A stretch of DNA of 64,000 nucleotides from Pseudomonas piscis (GCF_009380155.1 NZ_WHUV01000006.1:186001-250000), one strand, 5' to 3'. Positions 40,385-49,442 are shown, counted from the first letter of the stretch. Translations and numbers: made by a program. Notes: a model not told the origin generated them from the sequence alone.

Positions 40385-42562
40385 TTACAGGCCGTTCTTG
40401 GCCTTGAACTCACGACGGCGACGATGCAGGACCGGCTCGGTGTAGCCGTTTGGCTGCTTGGTGCCTTCGATCACCAGTTCCAGGGCGGCCTGGAAGGCGA
40501 TATTGCTGTCGAAGTTCGGGGCCAGTGGGCGGTACAGCGGGTCGGCGGCGTTCTGCCGGTCGACCACCGGGGCCATGCGCTTGAGGCTTTCGATCACCTG
40601 TTCGCGGGTCACCACGCCGTGGCGCAGCCAGTTGGCGATGTGCTGGCTGGAGATGCGCAGGGTGGCGCGGTCTTCCATCAGGCCGACATCGTTGATGTCC
40701 GGCACCTTGGAGCAGCCCACGCCCTGGTCGATCCAGCGCACCACGTAACCAAGGATGCCCTGGGCGTTGTTGTCCAGTTCGTTCTTGATCTGTTCCGCGG
40801 TCCAGTTGGTGTCGGGAGCCAGGGGAATGCTCAGGATGTCGTCCACCGAAGCGCGGGCGCGCTTGGCCAGCTCGGCCTGGCGGGCGAACACGTCGACCTT
40901 GTGGTAGTGCAGCGCGTGCAGCGCGGCGGCGGTCGGCGATGGCACCCAGGCGGTGTTGGCGCCGGCCAGCGGGTGGGCGATCTTTTGTTCGAGCATGGCG
41001 GCCATCAGGTCGGGCATGGCCCACATGCCCTTGCCGATCTGCGCGCGGCCTTGCAGGCCGGTGGACAGGCCGATGTCGACGTTCCAGTTCTCGTAGGCGC
41101 CGATCCATTTCTCGGCCTTCATGTCGGCCTTGCGCACCATGGCGCCGGCTTCCATGGAGGTGTGGATCTCGTCGCCGGTACGGTCGAGGAAGCCGGTGTT
41201 GATGAACACCACGCGCTCGCTGGCAGCCTTGATGCAGGCCTTGAGGTTGACCGTGGTACGGCGCTCCTCGTCCATGATCCCGACCTTCAGGGTATTGCGC
41301 GGCAGGGCCAGGACGTCTTCGATGCGGCCGAACAGTTCATTGGTGAACGCGGCTTCTTCGGGGCCGTGCATCTTCGGCTTGACGATGTACACCGAGCCGG
41401 TACGGCTGTTCTTGCGCGAGGTATTGCCGTTGAGGTTGTGGATCGCCGCCAGGCTGGTGACCAGGCCGTCGAGGATGCCTTCCGGCACTTCGTTGCCGTG
41501 CTGGTCGAGGATCGCGTCGATGGTCATCAGGTGGCCGACGTTACGCACGAACAGCAGCGAGCGACCATGCAGCTTCAACGACGAGCCGTCGACGCCGGTG
41601 TATTCGCGGTCGGCGTTCATGGTGCGGGTGAAGGTGTTGCCGCCCTTGGCCACTTCCTCGGCCAGGTCGCCTTTCATCAGGCCCAGCCAGTTGCGGTAGA
41701 TCACTACCTTGTCGTCGGCATCGACCGCGGCGACCGAGTCTTCGCAGTCCATGATGGTGGTCAGGGCCGCTTCCATCAGCAGGTCCTTGACCCCGGCGGC
41801 GTCGGTCTGGCCGACGGGGCTTGCGGCGTCGATCTGGATCTCGAAGTGCAGGCCGTTGTGCTTGAGCAGGATCGCGGTCGGCGCCGCGGCATCGCCCTGG
41901 TAGCCGACCAGCTGGGCGTCGTCGCGCAGGCCGCTGTTGCTGCCGCCCTTGAGGGTCACCACCAGCTTGCCGCCGGCGATCTTGTAGTTCACCGAGTCGA
42001 CGTGGGAGCCGGCGGCCAGGGGCGCGGATTCATCGAGGAAGGCGCGGGCGAAGGCGATGACCTTGTCACCGCGGACCTTGTTGTAGCCTTTGCCCTTTTG
42101 CGCGCCATCGGCTTCGCTGATGGCGTCGGTGCCGTACAGCGCGTCGTACAGCGAGCCCCAGCGGGCGTTGGAGGCGTTGAGGGCGAAGCGGGCGTTCATC
42201 ACCGGCACCACCAGCTGCGGGCCGGCCATGCGGGCGATTTCTTCATCGACGTTCTGGGTAGTGGCCTGGAAGTCCGCCGCTTCCGGCAGCAGGTAGCCGA
42301 TGTCTTGCAGGAAGGCTTTATAGGCTACGGCGTCATGGGCCTGGCCGGCACGGGACTGGTGCCAGGCATCGATCCGCGCCTGGAAATCATCGCGTTTGGC
42401 GAGTAGGGCTTTGTTCTTGGGCGCCAGGTCGTGGATGACCTTGTCGGCACCTGCCCAGAATGCGTCGGCGGTGAGGCCGGTACCGGGAATGGCTTCGTTG
42501 TTCACGAAGTCGAACAGGACTCTGGCGACCTGCAGGCCACCGACTTGAACGTGTTCAGTCAT
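40385..42562 (-). CDS. glcB: Malate synthase G
   Basis: 725 residues, the length of isoform G. It condenses glyoxylate with acetyl-CoA to malate. Visible family blocks are MDCEDSVAAVDADDKV, GRSLLFVRNVGHLM, the active-site KMHGPEEAAF, GIMDEERRTTVNLKACI, and the C-terminal catalytic Asp region (DIPL/QGVGCSKVPDINDVGLMEDRATLR). It serves the glyoxylate shunt and glycolate use. The ATG at 42562 gives the usual start MTEHVQVGGLQVA; a start four codons upstream is less likely. A TGTAGT/ACTACA inverted repeat upstream may bind RccR. Confidence 0.96.
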   Translation of the reverse strand: MTEHVQVGGLQVARVLFDFVNNEAIPGTGLTADAFWAGADKVIHDLAPKNKALLAKRDDFQARIDAWHQSRAGQAHDAVAYKAFLQDIGYLLPEAADFQATTQNVDEEIARMAGPQLVVPVMNARFALNASNARWGSLYDALYGTDAISEADGAQKGKGYNKVRGDKVIAFARAFLDESAPLAAGSHVDSVNYKIAGGKLVVTLKGGSNSGLRDDAQLVGYQGDAAAPTAILLKHNGLHFEIQIDAASPVGQTDAAGVKDLLMEAALTTIMDCEDSVAAVDADDKVVIYRNWLGLMKGDLAEEVAKGGNTFTRTMNADREYTGVDGSSLKLHGRSLLFVRNVGHLMTIDAILDQHGNEVPEGILDGLVTSLAAIHNLNGNTSRKNSRTGSVYIVKPKMHGPEEAAFTNELFGRIEDVLALPRNTLKVGIMDEERRTTVNLKACIKAASERVVFINTGFLDRTGDEIHTSMEAGAMVRKADMKAEKWIGAYENWNVDIGLSTGLQGRAQIGKGMWAMPDLMAAMLEQKIAHPLAGANTAWVPSPTAAALHALHYHKVDVFARQAELAKRARASVDDILSIPLAPDTNWTAEQIKNELDNNAQGILGYVVRWIDQGVGCSKVPDINDVGLMEDRATLRISSQHIANWLRHGVVTREQVIESLKRMAPVVDRQNAADPLYRPLAPNFDSNIAFQAALELVIEGTKQPNGYTEPVLHRRRREFKAKNGL

Positions 42563-42760
42563 TGCTTGCCTCACTCTGCTCAGCTATTTCGCTTTTCAGC
42601 TCTTCAAATTAACAATGAAGCCGGCGGCCATTTAAAACACAACCTTGTTCACCAGTACATGCCATCGCTGGCGGCTGGGTGCTTCCAATCAACGGCGGAG
42701 CCTAGCTGACGGGGATCGCGGGGGTTGTGATCAAGCCTTGGCAGACATCGTTCCAACATT

Positions 42761-42788
42761 ATGTAGTGCGCGCTGCGGCATACTACAT
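42761..42788. promoter_or_regulatory. TGTAGT/ACTACA inverted repeat, candidate RccR operator of glcB
   Basis: ATGTAGT (42761-42767) and ACTACAT (42782-42788) are perfect inverted copies 14 bases apart. RccR, an RpiR-family regulator of P. fluorescens, controls glcB and aceA and binds TGTAGT/ACTACA-type sites; the wide spacing here differs from what I recall, so this is tentative. Confidence 0.45.
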
Positions 42789-42997
42789 GATGAACTGCGG
42801 TTGTGAAAATTAGACTAAATACGTCGTTTCGCGACTCGCCAGTGCAATGCGGTCACGCTGGGAAGCTTGGTGTTCGCAAAAAGCCGAAGGATTGTTCCAC
42901 ATAAATACAAAAAGTTGTACACGATTTGCATTCCTGGTCTACCGGCCCCTTTTCCGGGCCTCGACCGGAGGCTCCGGGTGCGGCCTGCAAGCCTGCC

Positions 42998-43003
42998 TAT
43001 AAT
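42998..43003 (+). promoter_or_regulatory. -10 element of gcvR
   Basis: A perfect TATAAT, 33 bases before the gcvR start. No good -35 was found at the matching distance, so an activator or weak extended -10 may be involved. Confidence 0.5.
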
Positions 43004-43035
43004 TGCTCTTCCACCCCCAAAAAGAGGGCTGCGCC

Positions 43036-43554
43036 ATGGACCATCTGGTTCTCACGGTATTCGCTGCGGACAAGGCCGGCCAGGTCGAACGCATTGCCCA
43101 GTGCATAGCCGCCCACGGTGGCAACTGGCTGGAAAGCCGCCTGTCGCGGATGGCCGGGCAATTCGCCGGAATCCTCCGGGTGGCGGTGCCGGCCGAAGCC
43201 TACGATGAGCTGGTGGATGCCTTGCAGGGGCTCTCGGCCCAAGGCATCCGCGTGCTGATCGCCGAAAGCGGCATCGAGCAATCATGCACCTGGAAACCCA
43301 TCGCCATGGAGCTGGTGGGCAACGACCGCCCGGGGATTGTCCGGGATATCACCCGCCTGCTGGCGGAGCAGGGGGTCAACCTGGAGCGGTTGGTGACCGA
43401 GGTGCGGCCGGCGCCCATGAGCAGCGAGCCGCTGTTCCACGCCGAGGCCATCCTGGCGGTACCCCTGACCCTGTCGCTGGAAGTCTTGCAGGCGCGCCTG
43501 GAGAGCCTGGCCGACGACCTGATGGTGGAATTGGTGCTGCGCAGCGAAGGCTGA
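43036..43554 (+). CDS. gcvR: GcvR-like glycine cleavage repressor, two ACT domains
   Basis: 172 residues. Two ACT domains: residues about 3-75 (LVLTVFAADKAGQVERIAQCIAAHGGNWLESRLSRMAGQFAGILRV) and about 88-165 (MELVGNDRPGIVRDITRLLAEQGVNLERLVTEV). In E. coli GcvR binds GcvA and antagonises gcvTHP activation, with glycine as effector. The paralogous ACT regulators are hard to separate, so the assignment is to family level. A ribosome site is weak (AGAGGGCTGCGCC). Confidence 0.75.
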   Translation: MDHLVLTVFAADKAGQVERIAQCIAAHGGNWLESRLSRMAGQFAGILRVAVPAEAYDELVDALQGLSAQGIRVLIAESGIEQSCTWKPIAMELVGNDRPGIVRDITRLLAEQGVNLERLVTEVRPAPMSSEPLFHAEAILAVPLTLSLEVLQARLESLADDLMVELVLRSEG

Positions 43555-43595
43555 AGGCGGTTGGCTGGGTTATCCCGATAAAGCGTGCATGCGCC

Positions 43596-43716
43596 TGTGG
43601 ATAACCTGTAGAGAGCGGGCGCTGGCCCAGTGGCATCGCGGCTTTGCGTGAATTGATCAAAAAACCGGCAATTTCAAGGGCTTGTGCACAAATGGCGGGG
43701 ACCAGGTTGTGGATAA
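43596..43716 (+). other. Pair of perfect DnaA boxes between gcvR and rarD
   Basis: TGTGGATAA, the complement of TTATCCACA, occurs at 43596-43604 and again at 43708-43716 in the same orientation. A near-match TTGTGCACA lies at 43682-43690. The 225-base gap holds no gene. Confidence 0.55.
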
Positions 43717-43733
43717 GCTTGGGAAGAACCGCC

Positions 43734-43758
43734 GCAGGCCACAGGGGACGTGGCCTGC
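43734..43758 (-). terminator. Hairpin after rarD
   Basis: GCAGGCCAC (43734-43742), seven-base loop, GTGGCCTGC (43750-43758). On the minus strand GGCGGTTCTTCC follows, only weakly T-rich; it could still serve as terminator for rarD. Confidence 0.4.
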
Positions 43759-43779
43759 AGATGGTTGATCGTTTATTGA

Positions 43780-44667
43780 TCAGCTGCGTCCGCGCAGGCT
43801 CAGCCAGGCATCGACGCTGTACACCGCCAGACCTGCCCAGATGAACATGAAGGCCACCAGGGTGCTGGAGGACAGTTGCTCGCCGAACAGCAGTACCGCC
43901 TGCAGCAGCACCAGGGTCGGGGCCAGGTACTGCAGGAAACCCAGGGTGGTGTAGGGCAGGTCCCGGGCCGAGGCGTTGAAGCACACCAGCGGGATCAGGG
44001 TCACCGGGCCGGCTGCCACCAGCCACCAGGCCTGGGAACTGGCCCAGAACGCGGCATGGGCGCTGCTGGCATCGGGGTGCAGCAGCAGCCAGGCCAACGC
44101 GATGGGCACCAGCATCCAGGTCTCCACCACCAGCCCGGGCAGGGCCTTGACCGGCGCCTGCTTGCGGATCAGGCCGTAGAAACCGAAGCTCAGCGCCAGC
44201 GCCAGCGACACCCAGGGCAGGCTGCCCAGTTGCCATACCTGCTGCGCCACCCCGACCGCCGCCAGCAGCACCGCCAGCCATTGCAGGCGGCGCAGGCGCT
44301 CACCGAGGATCAACATGCCCAGCAGCACGTTGATCAAGGGGTTGATGTAGTAGCCGAGGCTGGCTTCGACCATGCGCCCGTTGTTCACCGACCAGACGTA
44401 GGTCAGCCAGTTGGCGGCGATCAGGGTGCCGCTCAGGGCCAGGATCGCCAGGCGCCGGGGGTTGTCCCGTAGTTCGCGCCACCAGCCGGGATGCTTCCAG
44501 ACCATCAGCAAAAGGCCGCCGAACAGCGCTGACCAGAGCACCCGGTGGACGATGATTTCCACGGCGGGCACGCTGGCGATGGCTTTGAAATAGAGCGGAA
44601 ACAGGCCCCAGATGATGTAGGCGGTCAGGCCCAGTATGTACCCGCGGCGCAGGTTGGCGGCTTGCAT
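43780..44667 (-). CDS. rarD: RarD, EamA-family transporter
   Basis: 295 residues with ten predicted membrane helices. Typical RarD blocks are YIIWGLFPLYFKAIASVPAVEIIVHRVLWSALF, NWLTYVWSVNNGRMVEASLGYYINPLINVLLG, and QYLAPTLVLLQAVLLFGEQL. Proteins of this family export metabolites; RarD was named for chloramphenicol sensitivity and its true substrate is unknown. The start at 44667 has AAGGA six bases upstream; an ATG seven codons earlier is less well placed. Confidence 0.9.
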   Translation of the reverse strand: MQAANLRRGYILGLTAYIIWGLFPLYFKAIASVPAVEIIVHRVLWSALFGGLLLMVWKHPGWWRELRDNPRRLAILALSGTLIAANWLTYVWSVNNGRMVEASLGYYINPLINVLLGMLILGERLRRLQWLAVLLAAVGVAQQVWQLGSLPWVSLALALSFGFYGLIRKQAPVKALPGLVVETWMLVPIALAWLLLHPDASSAHAAFWASSQAWWLVAAGPVTLIPLVCFNASARDLPYTTLGFLQYLAPTLVLLQAVLLFGEQLSSSTLVAFMFIWAGLAVYSVDAWLSLRGRS

Positions 44668-44768
44668 GGAGAATCCTTGCTTAGGCAACTAACAAAGGCG
44701 CGATTGTAAGGACAAATGTCTAGACCTGTCCTGACTTTTCCCCGCCCGTGCCGTGGCCATCGCGCCCT

Positions 44769-45743
44769 TCAGAACAGCCGCAGCGGTTCCTCGTCGAGCG
44801 CCGCCAGTTGCTCGCGCAAGGCCAGTACCTGGTCGCCCCAGTAACGTTCGCTGCCGAACCAGGGGAAGCTGCGAGGGAACGCCGGGTCGTCCCAGCGCCG
44901 CGCCAGCCAGGCGCTGTAGTGCATCAGGCGCAGGGCCCGCAGCGGTTCGACCAGGGCCAGTTCCCGTGGGTTGAAATCGTGGAATTCGCTGTAGCCGTCC
45001 ATCAGTTCGGACAGCTGGCCGAGGCGCTCCTGGCGATCGCCGGCGAGCATCATCCACAGGTCCTGCACCGCAGGGCCCATGCGACAGTCGTCGAGGTCGA
45101 CGATATGGAACACCTCGTCGCGGCACATCAGGTTGCCGGGGTGGCAATCGCCATGCAGGCGGATGTTCTGGTGCGGGGTGGCCTGGTAGAGGGTTTCCAC
45201 ACGCTTGAGCAAGTCACGGGCGACGGACTCGTAGGCCGGCAACAGGCTCTTGGGTATGAAACCGCCTTGCAGCAAGGCCGCCAGGGAGTCGTGGCCGAAG
45301 TTCTGCACCCCCAGGGCCTCGCGGTGGCTGAACGGCCGGTTGGCGCCGACGGCGTGCAGGCGACCCAGCAGTTGCCCGAGGCGGTAGAGCTGGTCGAGGT
45401 TGCCCGGCTCCGGGGCGCGGCCGCCACGTCGCGGGAACAGGGCGAAACGAAACCCCGCATGCTCGAACAGGCTGCGGCCTTCGTGGACGATCGGCGCCAC
45501 CACCGGCACTTCGCATTCGGCCAGTTCGAAGGTGAAGCTGTGTTCTTCGAGGATCGCCTCCTCGCTCCAGCGTTGGGGCCGGTAGAACTTGGCCACCAGC
45601 GGCTCGCCCTGGTCGATGCCGACCTGGTAGACGCGGTTCTCGTAGCTGTTGAGGGCCAGGACCCGGGCGTCGCTGAGAAAGCCGATGCTTTCCACGGCGT
45701 CCAGGACCAGGTCGGGGGTGAGGGTATCAAACGGGTGCGACAT
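44769..45743 (-). CDS. srkA: Stress response Ser/Thr kinase SrkA (YihE)
   Basis: 324 residues, the standard length. The APH/choline-kinase-like fold shows NIRLHGDCHPGNLM (catalytic loop, D and N) and VFHIVDLDDCRMGPAVQDLWMML (metal-binding D). Other SrkA-specific blocks are LNSYENRVYQVG and WSEEAILEEHSFTFELAE. It protects E. coli against stress-induced programmed death, and is often linked to the DsbA or RarD genes, as here. Start at 45743 follows GCAGGAGTAAGC. Confidence 0.93.
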   Translation of the reverse strand: MSHPFDTLTPDLVLDAVESIGFLSDARVLALNSYENRVYQVGIDQGEPLVAKFYRPQRWSEEAILEEHSFTFELAECEVPVVAPIVHEGRSLFEHAGFRFALFPRRGGRAPEPGNLDQLYRLGQLLGRLHAVGANRPFSHREALGVQNFGHDSLAALLQGGFIPKSLLPAYESVARDLLKRVETLYQATPHQNIRLHGDCHPGNLMCRDEVFHIVDLDDCRMGPAVQDLWMMLAGDRQERLGQLSELMDGYSEFHDFNPRELALVEPLRALRLMHYSAWLARRWDDPAFPRSFPWFGSERYWGDQVLALREQLAALDEEPLRLF

Positions 45744-45870
45744 GCTTACTCCTGCGCGCAGCAGGCTGCCGCGTCCGGCCCAGCATGGTAACGCAGACGG
45801 GCAGGCCGGTGGAGGGCGCTGTGGCGCCTGCCTTGGCCAGGGGCAGGCGCGGGTTCGGCACGGGGTTGGA

Positions 45871-47772
45871 TCAGGCGCCGATGATGCCGCCGTCTTCCCG
45901 GGTAATGGCCATCACCGAAGAGCGCGGCTTGCCGTTGGGCAAGTGCTCGGGGAAGGTCGAGCCGCCATTTTCCCCGGGGTGCTGGATGCCCACGAACAGC
46001 GTCTTGTAGTCCGGGGCGAAGGCGATTCCGGTGACTTCGCAGCCCACCGGCCCGACCATGAAACGGCGGATCTCGCCGCTGTCGGGATCGGCGCAGAGCA
46101 TCTGGTTGTTGCCCATGCCGGCGAAGTCGCCGCTGTTGCTGTAGTCGCCGTCGGTGAGGATCCACAGGCGCCCGGCCTTGTCGAAACCCAGGCCATCGGG
46201 GCTGTTGAACATGTTCTGCGGGGTGATGTTGGCGGAACCGCCCTTGGGCTTGCCGGCGTGCACGCCAGGGTTGCCGGCGACCACGAACAGATCCCAGGAA
46301 AAGTTCAGCGAGCCATGGTCGTCGCCACCGGTGCGCCAGCGCAGGATCTGCCCATAGACGTTCTTCTCCCGCGGGTTGGGGCCGCCCACCGGCATGCCGT
46401 CCTCACCGCGCTTGGAGTTGTTGGTCAGGGTGCAATAGACCTGGCCATCCTTGGGGCTGACCACGATCCATTCCGGGCGATCCATGCGTGTGGCCTGGAC
46501 CACGCTGGCGGCCAGGCGGGCCTGGATCAGCACCTGGGCCTGGTCGGCGAAGCCGCTGCTGGCGTCGATGCCGTTCTTGCCGTGGGTCAGCTCGATCCAC
46601 TGGCCCTGGCCCTTGGGCCGGTCCGGGTTGCCGTCGCCGGCGTCGAAGCGCGCCACATACAGCGTGCCGTGGTCCAGCAGGTCACGGTTGGCCTTGGGGT
46701 TACGGTGGTTGATGCGATCGCGGGTGATGAACTTGTAGATGAACTCGCCGCGTTCATCGTCGCCCATGTAAACCACTGCGCGGCCATCGCGGGTTTGCGC
46801 CAGGGCGGCGTTCTCATGCTTGAAGCGGCCCAGGGCGGTGCGCTTGGTCGGGGTCGATTGCGGATCGAAAGGGTCGATCTCCACCACCCAGCCGTGGCGG
46901 TTGAGTTCGTTGGGGTTCTTGGCCAGGTCGAAGCGCGGGTCGTGCTGGTGCCAGTTGATGTCGCGGCTGGCCACCGAGGCGCCGTAGCGCTTCTGGGCCG
47001 CGTCGAACTTGTGCTCGGCGTTGCTGCTGCCGAAGCAGTCGGTGAAGTTCTCTTCGCAGGTCAGGTAGGTGCCCCACGGGGTCTTGCCGTTGGCGCAGTT
47101 CTGGAACGTGCCCAGGACTTTCTTGCCCTTGGGGTCGGCGCTGGTCTTGAGCAACGGGTGGCCGGCGGCCGGGCCGCTGAGGCGGATCGGCGTGTTGCCG
47201 TGGATGCGCCGGTTGTAGCGCGAGCCCTGGACGAACTGCCACTGGCCGTTCTTGCGTTGCACCTCGATCACCGACACGCCTTCGCTGGCCTGGGCCTTGT
47301 GCACGTCTTCGGCCGACTGTGGCAGGCCGCCATGGGGATAGAGGTAGCGGTAGTTGGTGTACTCGTTGTTGATCGCCATCAGCGCCCGATGCCGGTCATC
47401 CGGGAAGGCGAACAGGCTCATGCCGTCGTTGTTGTCGCCGAACTGCACTTCCTGGGCCAGGGCGGTGCCGTTGCCGCTGGGGTCGAAGGCCGGGCCGTTC
47501 TTGTGCAGTGGCTGGCCCCAGCTGATCAGCGCCGAGGACTTGTAGCCCGGTGGCAGGGTGATGGTGTCGCTGGTGGCGCTGGGGATGCTGGCAAAGCCCA
47601 GCAGCTGGCCGTTGCCGGCGCTGACTCCAGCGGCCAGGGCGCTGCGGCTCAGCAGGTTGCCGCCCAGGAACAGGGCCGCGCCGCACAGGGCGCCGGCACC
47701 GATGAAGCCGCGGCGGCTGAGGCCGACGATCTGTTCCAGGTCGGTGGGTTGGTCTTCTTCTAACAGGCTCAT
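45871..47772 (-). CDS. phoX: PhoX-family alkaline phosphatase, Tat-exported
   Basis: 633 residues. The N-terminus has a Tat motif (GLSRRGFIGAGALCGAALFLGGNLL). The DUF839/PhoX fold is seen as TWGTYLTCEENFTDCFG, GRAVVYMGDDERGEFIYKFITRD, SPKDGQVYCTLTNNSKRGEDG and PDGLGFDKAGRLWILTDGD, with acidic Ca/Fe ligands. It releases phosphate from organic esters in the periplasm. The start at 47772 gives a short n-region; the upstream extension of 44 codons is not credible. No convincing Pho box was found upstream. Confidence 0.9.
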   Translation of the reverse strand: MSLLEEDQPTDLEQIVGLSRRGFIGAGALCGAALFLGGNLLSRSALAAGVSAGNGQLLGFASIPSATSDTITLPPGYKSSALISWGQPLHKNGPAFDPSGNGTALAQEVQFGDNNDGMSLFAFPDDRHRALMAINNEYTNYRYLYPHGGLPQSAEDVHKAQASEGVSVIEVQRKNGQWQFVQGSRYNRRIHGNTPIRLSGPAAGHPLLKTSADPKGKKVLGTFQNCANGKTPWGTYLTCEENFTDCFGSSNAEHKFDAAQKRYGASVASRDINWHQHDPRFDLAKNPNELNRHGWVVEIDPFDPQSTPTKRTALGRFKHENAALAQTRDGRAVVYMGDDERGEFIYKFITRDRINHRNPKANRDLLDHGTLYVARFDAGDGNPDRPKGQGQWIELTHGKNGIDASSGFADQAQVLIQARLAASVVQATRMDRPEWIVVSPKDGQVYCTLTNNSKRGEDGMPVGGPNPREKNVYGQILRWRTGGDDHGSLNFSWDLFVVAGNPGVHAGKPKGGSANITPQNMFNSPDGLGFDKAGRLWILTDGDYSNSGDFAGMGNNQMLCADPDSGEIRRFMVGPVGCEVTGIAFAPDYKTLFVGIQHPGENGGSTFPEHLPNGKPRSSVMAITREDGGIIGA

Positions 47773-47878
47773 ATCAGGCTCCCTGCGGGTTTTTGCAGCC
47801 ACCTTAATGAGCACCGATGACGAATTTGTTGCAGTGCCGAGCCCCGGGATCAGGGCGTACGGGAGCTGGGGGCCAGGG

Positions 47879-48643
47879 TCAGAGCGGGGTGCCCAGCAGC
47901 ACATGGGACGGCGAGAACTGCACCTGGACCGGCCGCTCCTGCGCCAGGTCCAGGGTTTTCAGCAGCAGCGGTTCGGCCAGGGCGCAGAGGACCTGGCCAT
48001 TGGGCAGGGCGATGCGGACTTCGCAGGGGCCATCCTCGGCATCGAGGATCCGCTCGATGATACCGGTCAGGTAATTGTGTCCAGTTGTTACTGGGTCGCC
48101 GACGGCTTGCACATCCAACCAGCCAGCCTTGATCAGCGCCACCACCTGGGTGCCGGGCGCCAGCTCCAGGCGCTGGGTGCTGTCGTGGGTGATCCGGGCC
48201 TTGAGCCGCACCCCCTCGGGCAGTTCCAGGCTGACCAGGTCGTTGCAGCCATGGGGTTCGATCCCGTGGACCTTGCCGTGCAGCTGGTTGCGTGCGCTGG
48301 TGCGCAGCATCAGGCGTCCCAGCAAGTCGAGATCGCTGGCGTCTTCAGCGGCCTCCAGTACCTGGGCCTGCAGCACCTGCAGGCGCTGGTAGAGACGCAA
48401 GACCCGCTCGCCCTCGGCGGACAGCCTGGCGCCACCGCCGCCCTTGCCGCCGACGCTGCGTTCCACCAGTGGGTTCTGGGCCAGGTTGTTCAGCTCGTCG
48501 ATGGCGTCCCAGGCCGCCTTGTAGCTCAGCCCGGCGCTTTTCGCCGCACGGGTGATGGAACCCTGCTCGGCGATGTGTTGCAGCAGCGCGATGCGTTGCG
48601 GGCGGCGGACGATGTGCTGGGTCAACAAAGTGGGCAGGGACAT
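47879..48643 (-). CDS. modE: ModE, molybdate-responsive regulator
   Basis: 254 residues. The N-terminal winged helix (RRPQRIALLQHIAEQGSITRAAKSAGLSYKAAWDAIDELNNL, then GGKGGGGARLSAEGERVLRLYQRL) is ModE-type. It is followed by two TOBE/MOP repeats (LRTSARNQLHGKVHGIEPHG and ALIKAGWLDVQAV, NYLTGIIERILD) that bind molybdate. It represses modABC when molybdate is sufficient. The transporter genes are not in the window. The ribosome site at 48643 is weak and a start 21 codons upstream cannot be ruled out. Confidence 0.9.
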   Translation of the reverse strand: MSLPTLLTQHIVRRPQRIALLQHIAEQGSITRAAKSAGLSYKAAWDAIDELNNLAQNPLVERSVGGKGGGGARLSAEGERVLRLYQRLQVLQAQVLEAAEDASDLDLLGRLMLRTSARNQLHGKVHGIEPHGCNDLVSLELPEGVRLKARITHDSTQRLELAPGTQVVALIKAGWLDVQAVGDPVTTGHNYLTGIIERILDAEDGPCEVRIALPNGQVLCALAEPLLLKTLDLAQERPVQVQFSPSHVLLGTPL

Positions 48644-48707
48644 GGCAAGAGCGCTTCGGGCACGGAAGATGGACAGGAAGTTTGCGGCTTGAGCCGCGAG
48701 AGTCAAG

Positions 48708-49442
48708 TCAGGCCTCGGGCCTGGGAGTGCGGGCCAGGCAGTAGACGTCCACCCGCCTGGCTCCGGCAGCGACCAGCAACCGGGCCAGGGCCTGGGCGGT
48801 GGCGCCCGTGGTCAGCACGTCGTCCACCAGCGCCAGGTGGCGGCCGGCGATCCGGGCATCGGGGGCCAGGCTGAAGGCGCCGCGCAGGTTGCGCTGGCGG
48901 GCCCGGGCATCCAGTCCTTGTTGCGCGGGAGTGTCCAGGGTGCGCAGCAGCAACCGCGCTTCTACCGGCAGCTTCAGGTGTTGTCCAAGCCAGTGGGCGA
49001 GCATCCCGGCCTGGTTGAACCCCCGCTGGCGCAAGCGCCGACGGGATAAAGGCACTGGCACCAGGGCATCCGGGCTGGGTAGGTCTTCATCGAAGCGATA
49101 AAGCAGGAACTGCACGAGAAGTTCGGCCATCAGCCGGCCAAAAGGCCATTTCTCATGGTGCTTGAAGCGGCTGATCAGGCTGTCCACCGGGAACTCGTAG
49201 CGCCAGGGCGCTATGACCCGTTCGAATGCCGGTGGCCGTTGCAGGCATTGACCGCAAGCCGGGCCGGGAGCCGGCAGTGGCAGGGCGCAAATGGGGCATT
49301 GGCTGCCGAGCCAGGGCATTTCGTCCAGGCAAGGCGCGCAGAGCGCCTGGGGCGAATCGCTGGGTTCGTCACAGAGCAAACAGGTTTGTTTGTTTTTTAG
49401 CCAGATGTAAACCTGCGGTTTTCTTTCTGGTTGACAGCTCAT
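48708..49442 (-). CDS. comF: ComF family phosphoribosyltransferase-like protein
   Basis: 244 residues. The N-terminal zinc-binding segment has CLLC, CAPC, CPIC and CGQC pairs within residues 21-68; the C-terminal phosphoribosyltransferase domain has LVPVPLSRRRLRQRGFNQA and the PRPP loop HLALVDDVLTTGATAQALARLL. ComF proteins act in DNA uptake across the inner membrane in naturally competent bacteria; the role in Pseudomonas is undefined. Divergent from bioB: codons 3-13 of comF contain the BirA operator. A start 24 codons upstream would cross the bioB promoter and is not favoured. Confidence 0.88.
   Translation of the reverse strand: MSCQPERKPQVYIWLKNKQTCLLCDEPSDSPQALCAPCLDEMPWLGSQCPICALPLPAPGPACGQCLQRPPAFERVIAPWRYEFPVDSLISRFKHHEKWPFGRLMAELLVQFLLYRFDEDLPSPDALVPVPLSRRRLRQRGFNQAGMLAHWLGQHLKLPVEARLLLRTLDTPAQQGLDARARQRNLRGAFSLAPDARIAGRHLALVDDVLTTGATAQALARLLVAAGARRVDVYCLARTPRPEA
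49406..49436 (+). promoter_or_regulatory. BirA operator of the bio operon
   Basis: TGTAAACC (49406-49413), a 15-base spacer, GGTTGACA (49429-49436). This fits the TTGTAAACC-N14/15-GGTTTACAA operator of BirA, with one mismatch in the second half. It lies inside the first codons of divergent comF and its second half contains the bioB -35 hexamer. Confidence 0.8.

Larger units (their letters stand above)
42563..43035. other. Gene-free region between glcB and gcvR
   Basis: 473 bases of lower GC content than its surroundings, holding the divergent control regions of glcB and gcvR. Recognisable elements are the TGTAGT/ACTACA inverted repeat at 42761-42788 and a perfect TATAAT at 42998-43003 for gcvR. 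No small gene was found. Confidence 0.5.

Noticed and set aside
45823..45850. Hairpin GGCGCCTGCC/GGCAGGCGC downstream of phoX
   Set aside because: Nine-base stem but no T-run on the phoX strand; it may end the transcript but cannot be called a terminator with confidence.
47806..47823. Possible Pho box upstream of phoX
   Set aside because: Only two imperfect TCAT-containing halves (TCGTCAT and TGCTCAT on the minus strand) with a 10-base period; the match to CTGTCAT-N4-CTGTCAT is too weak.
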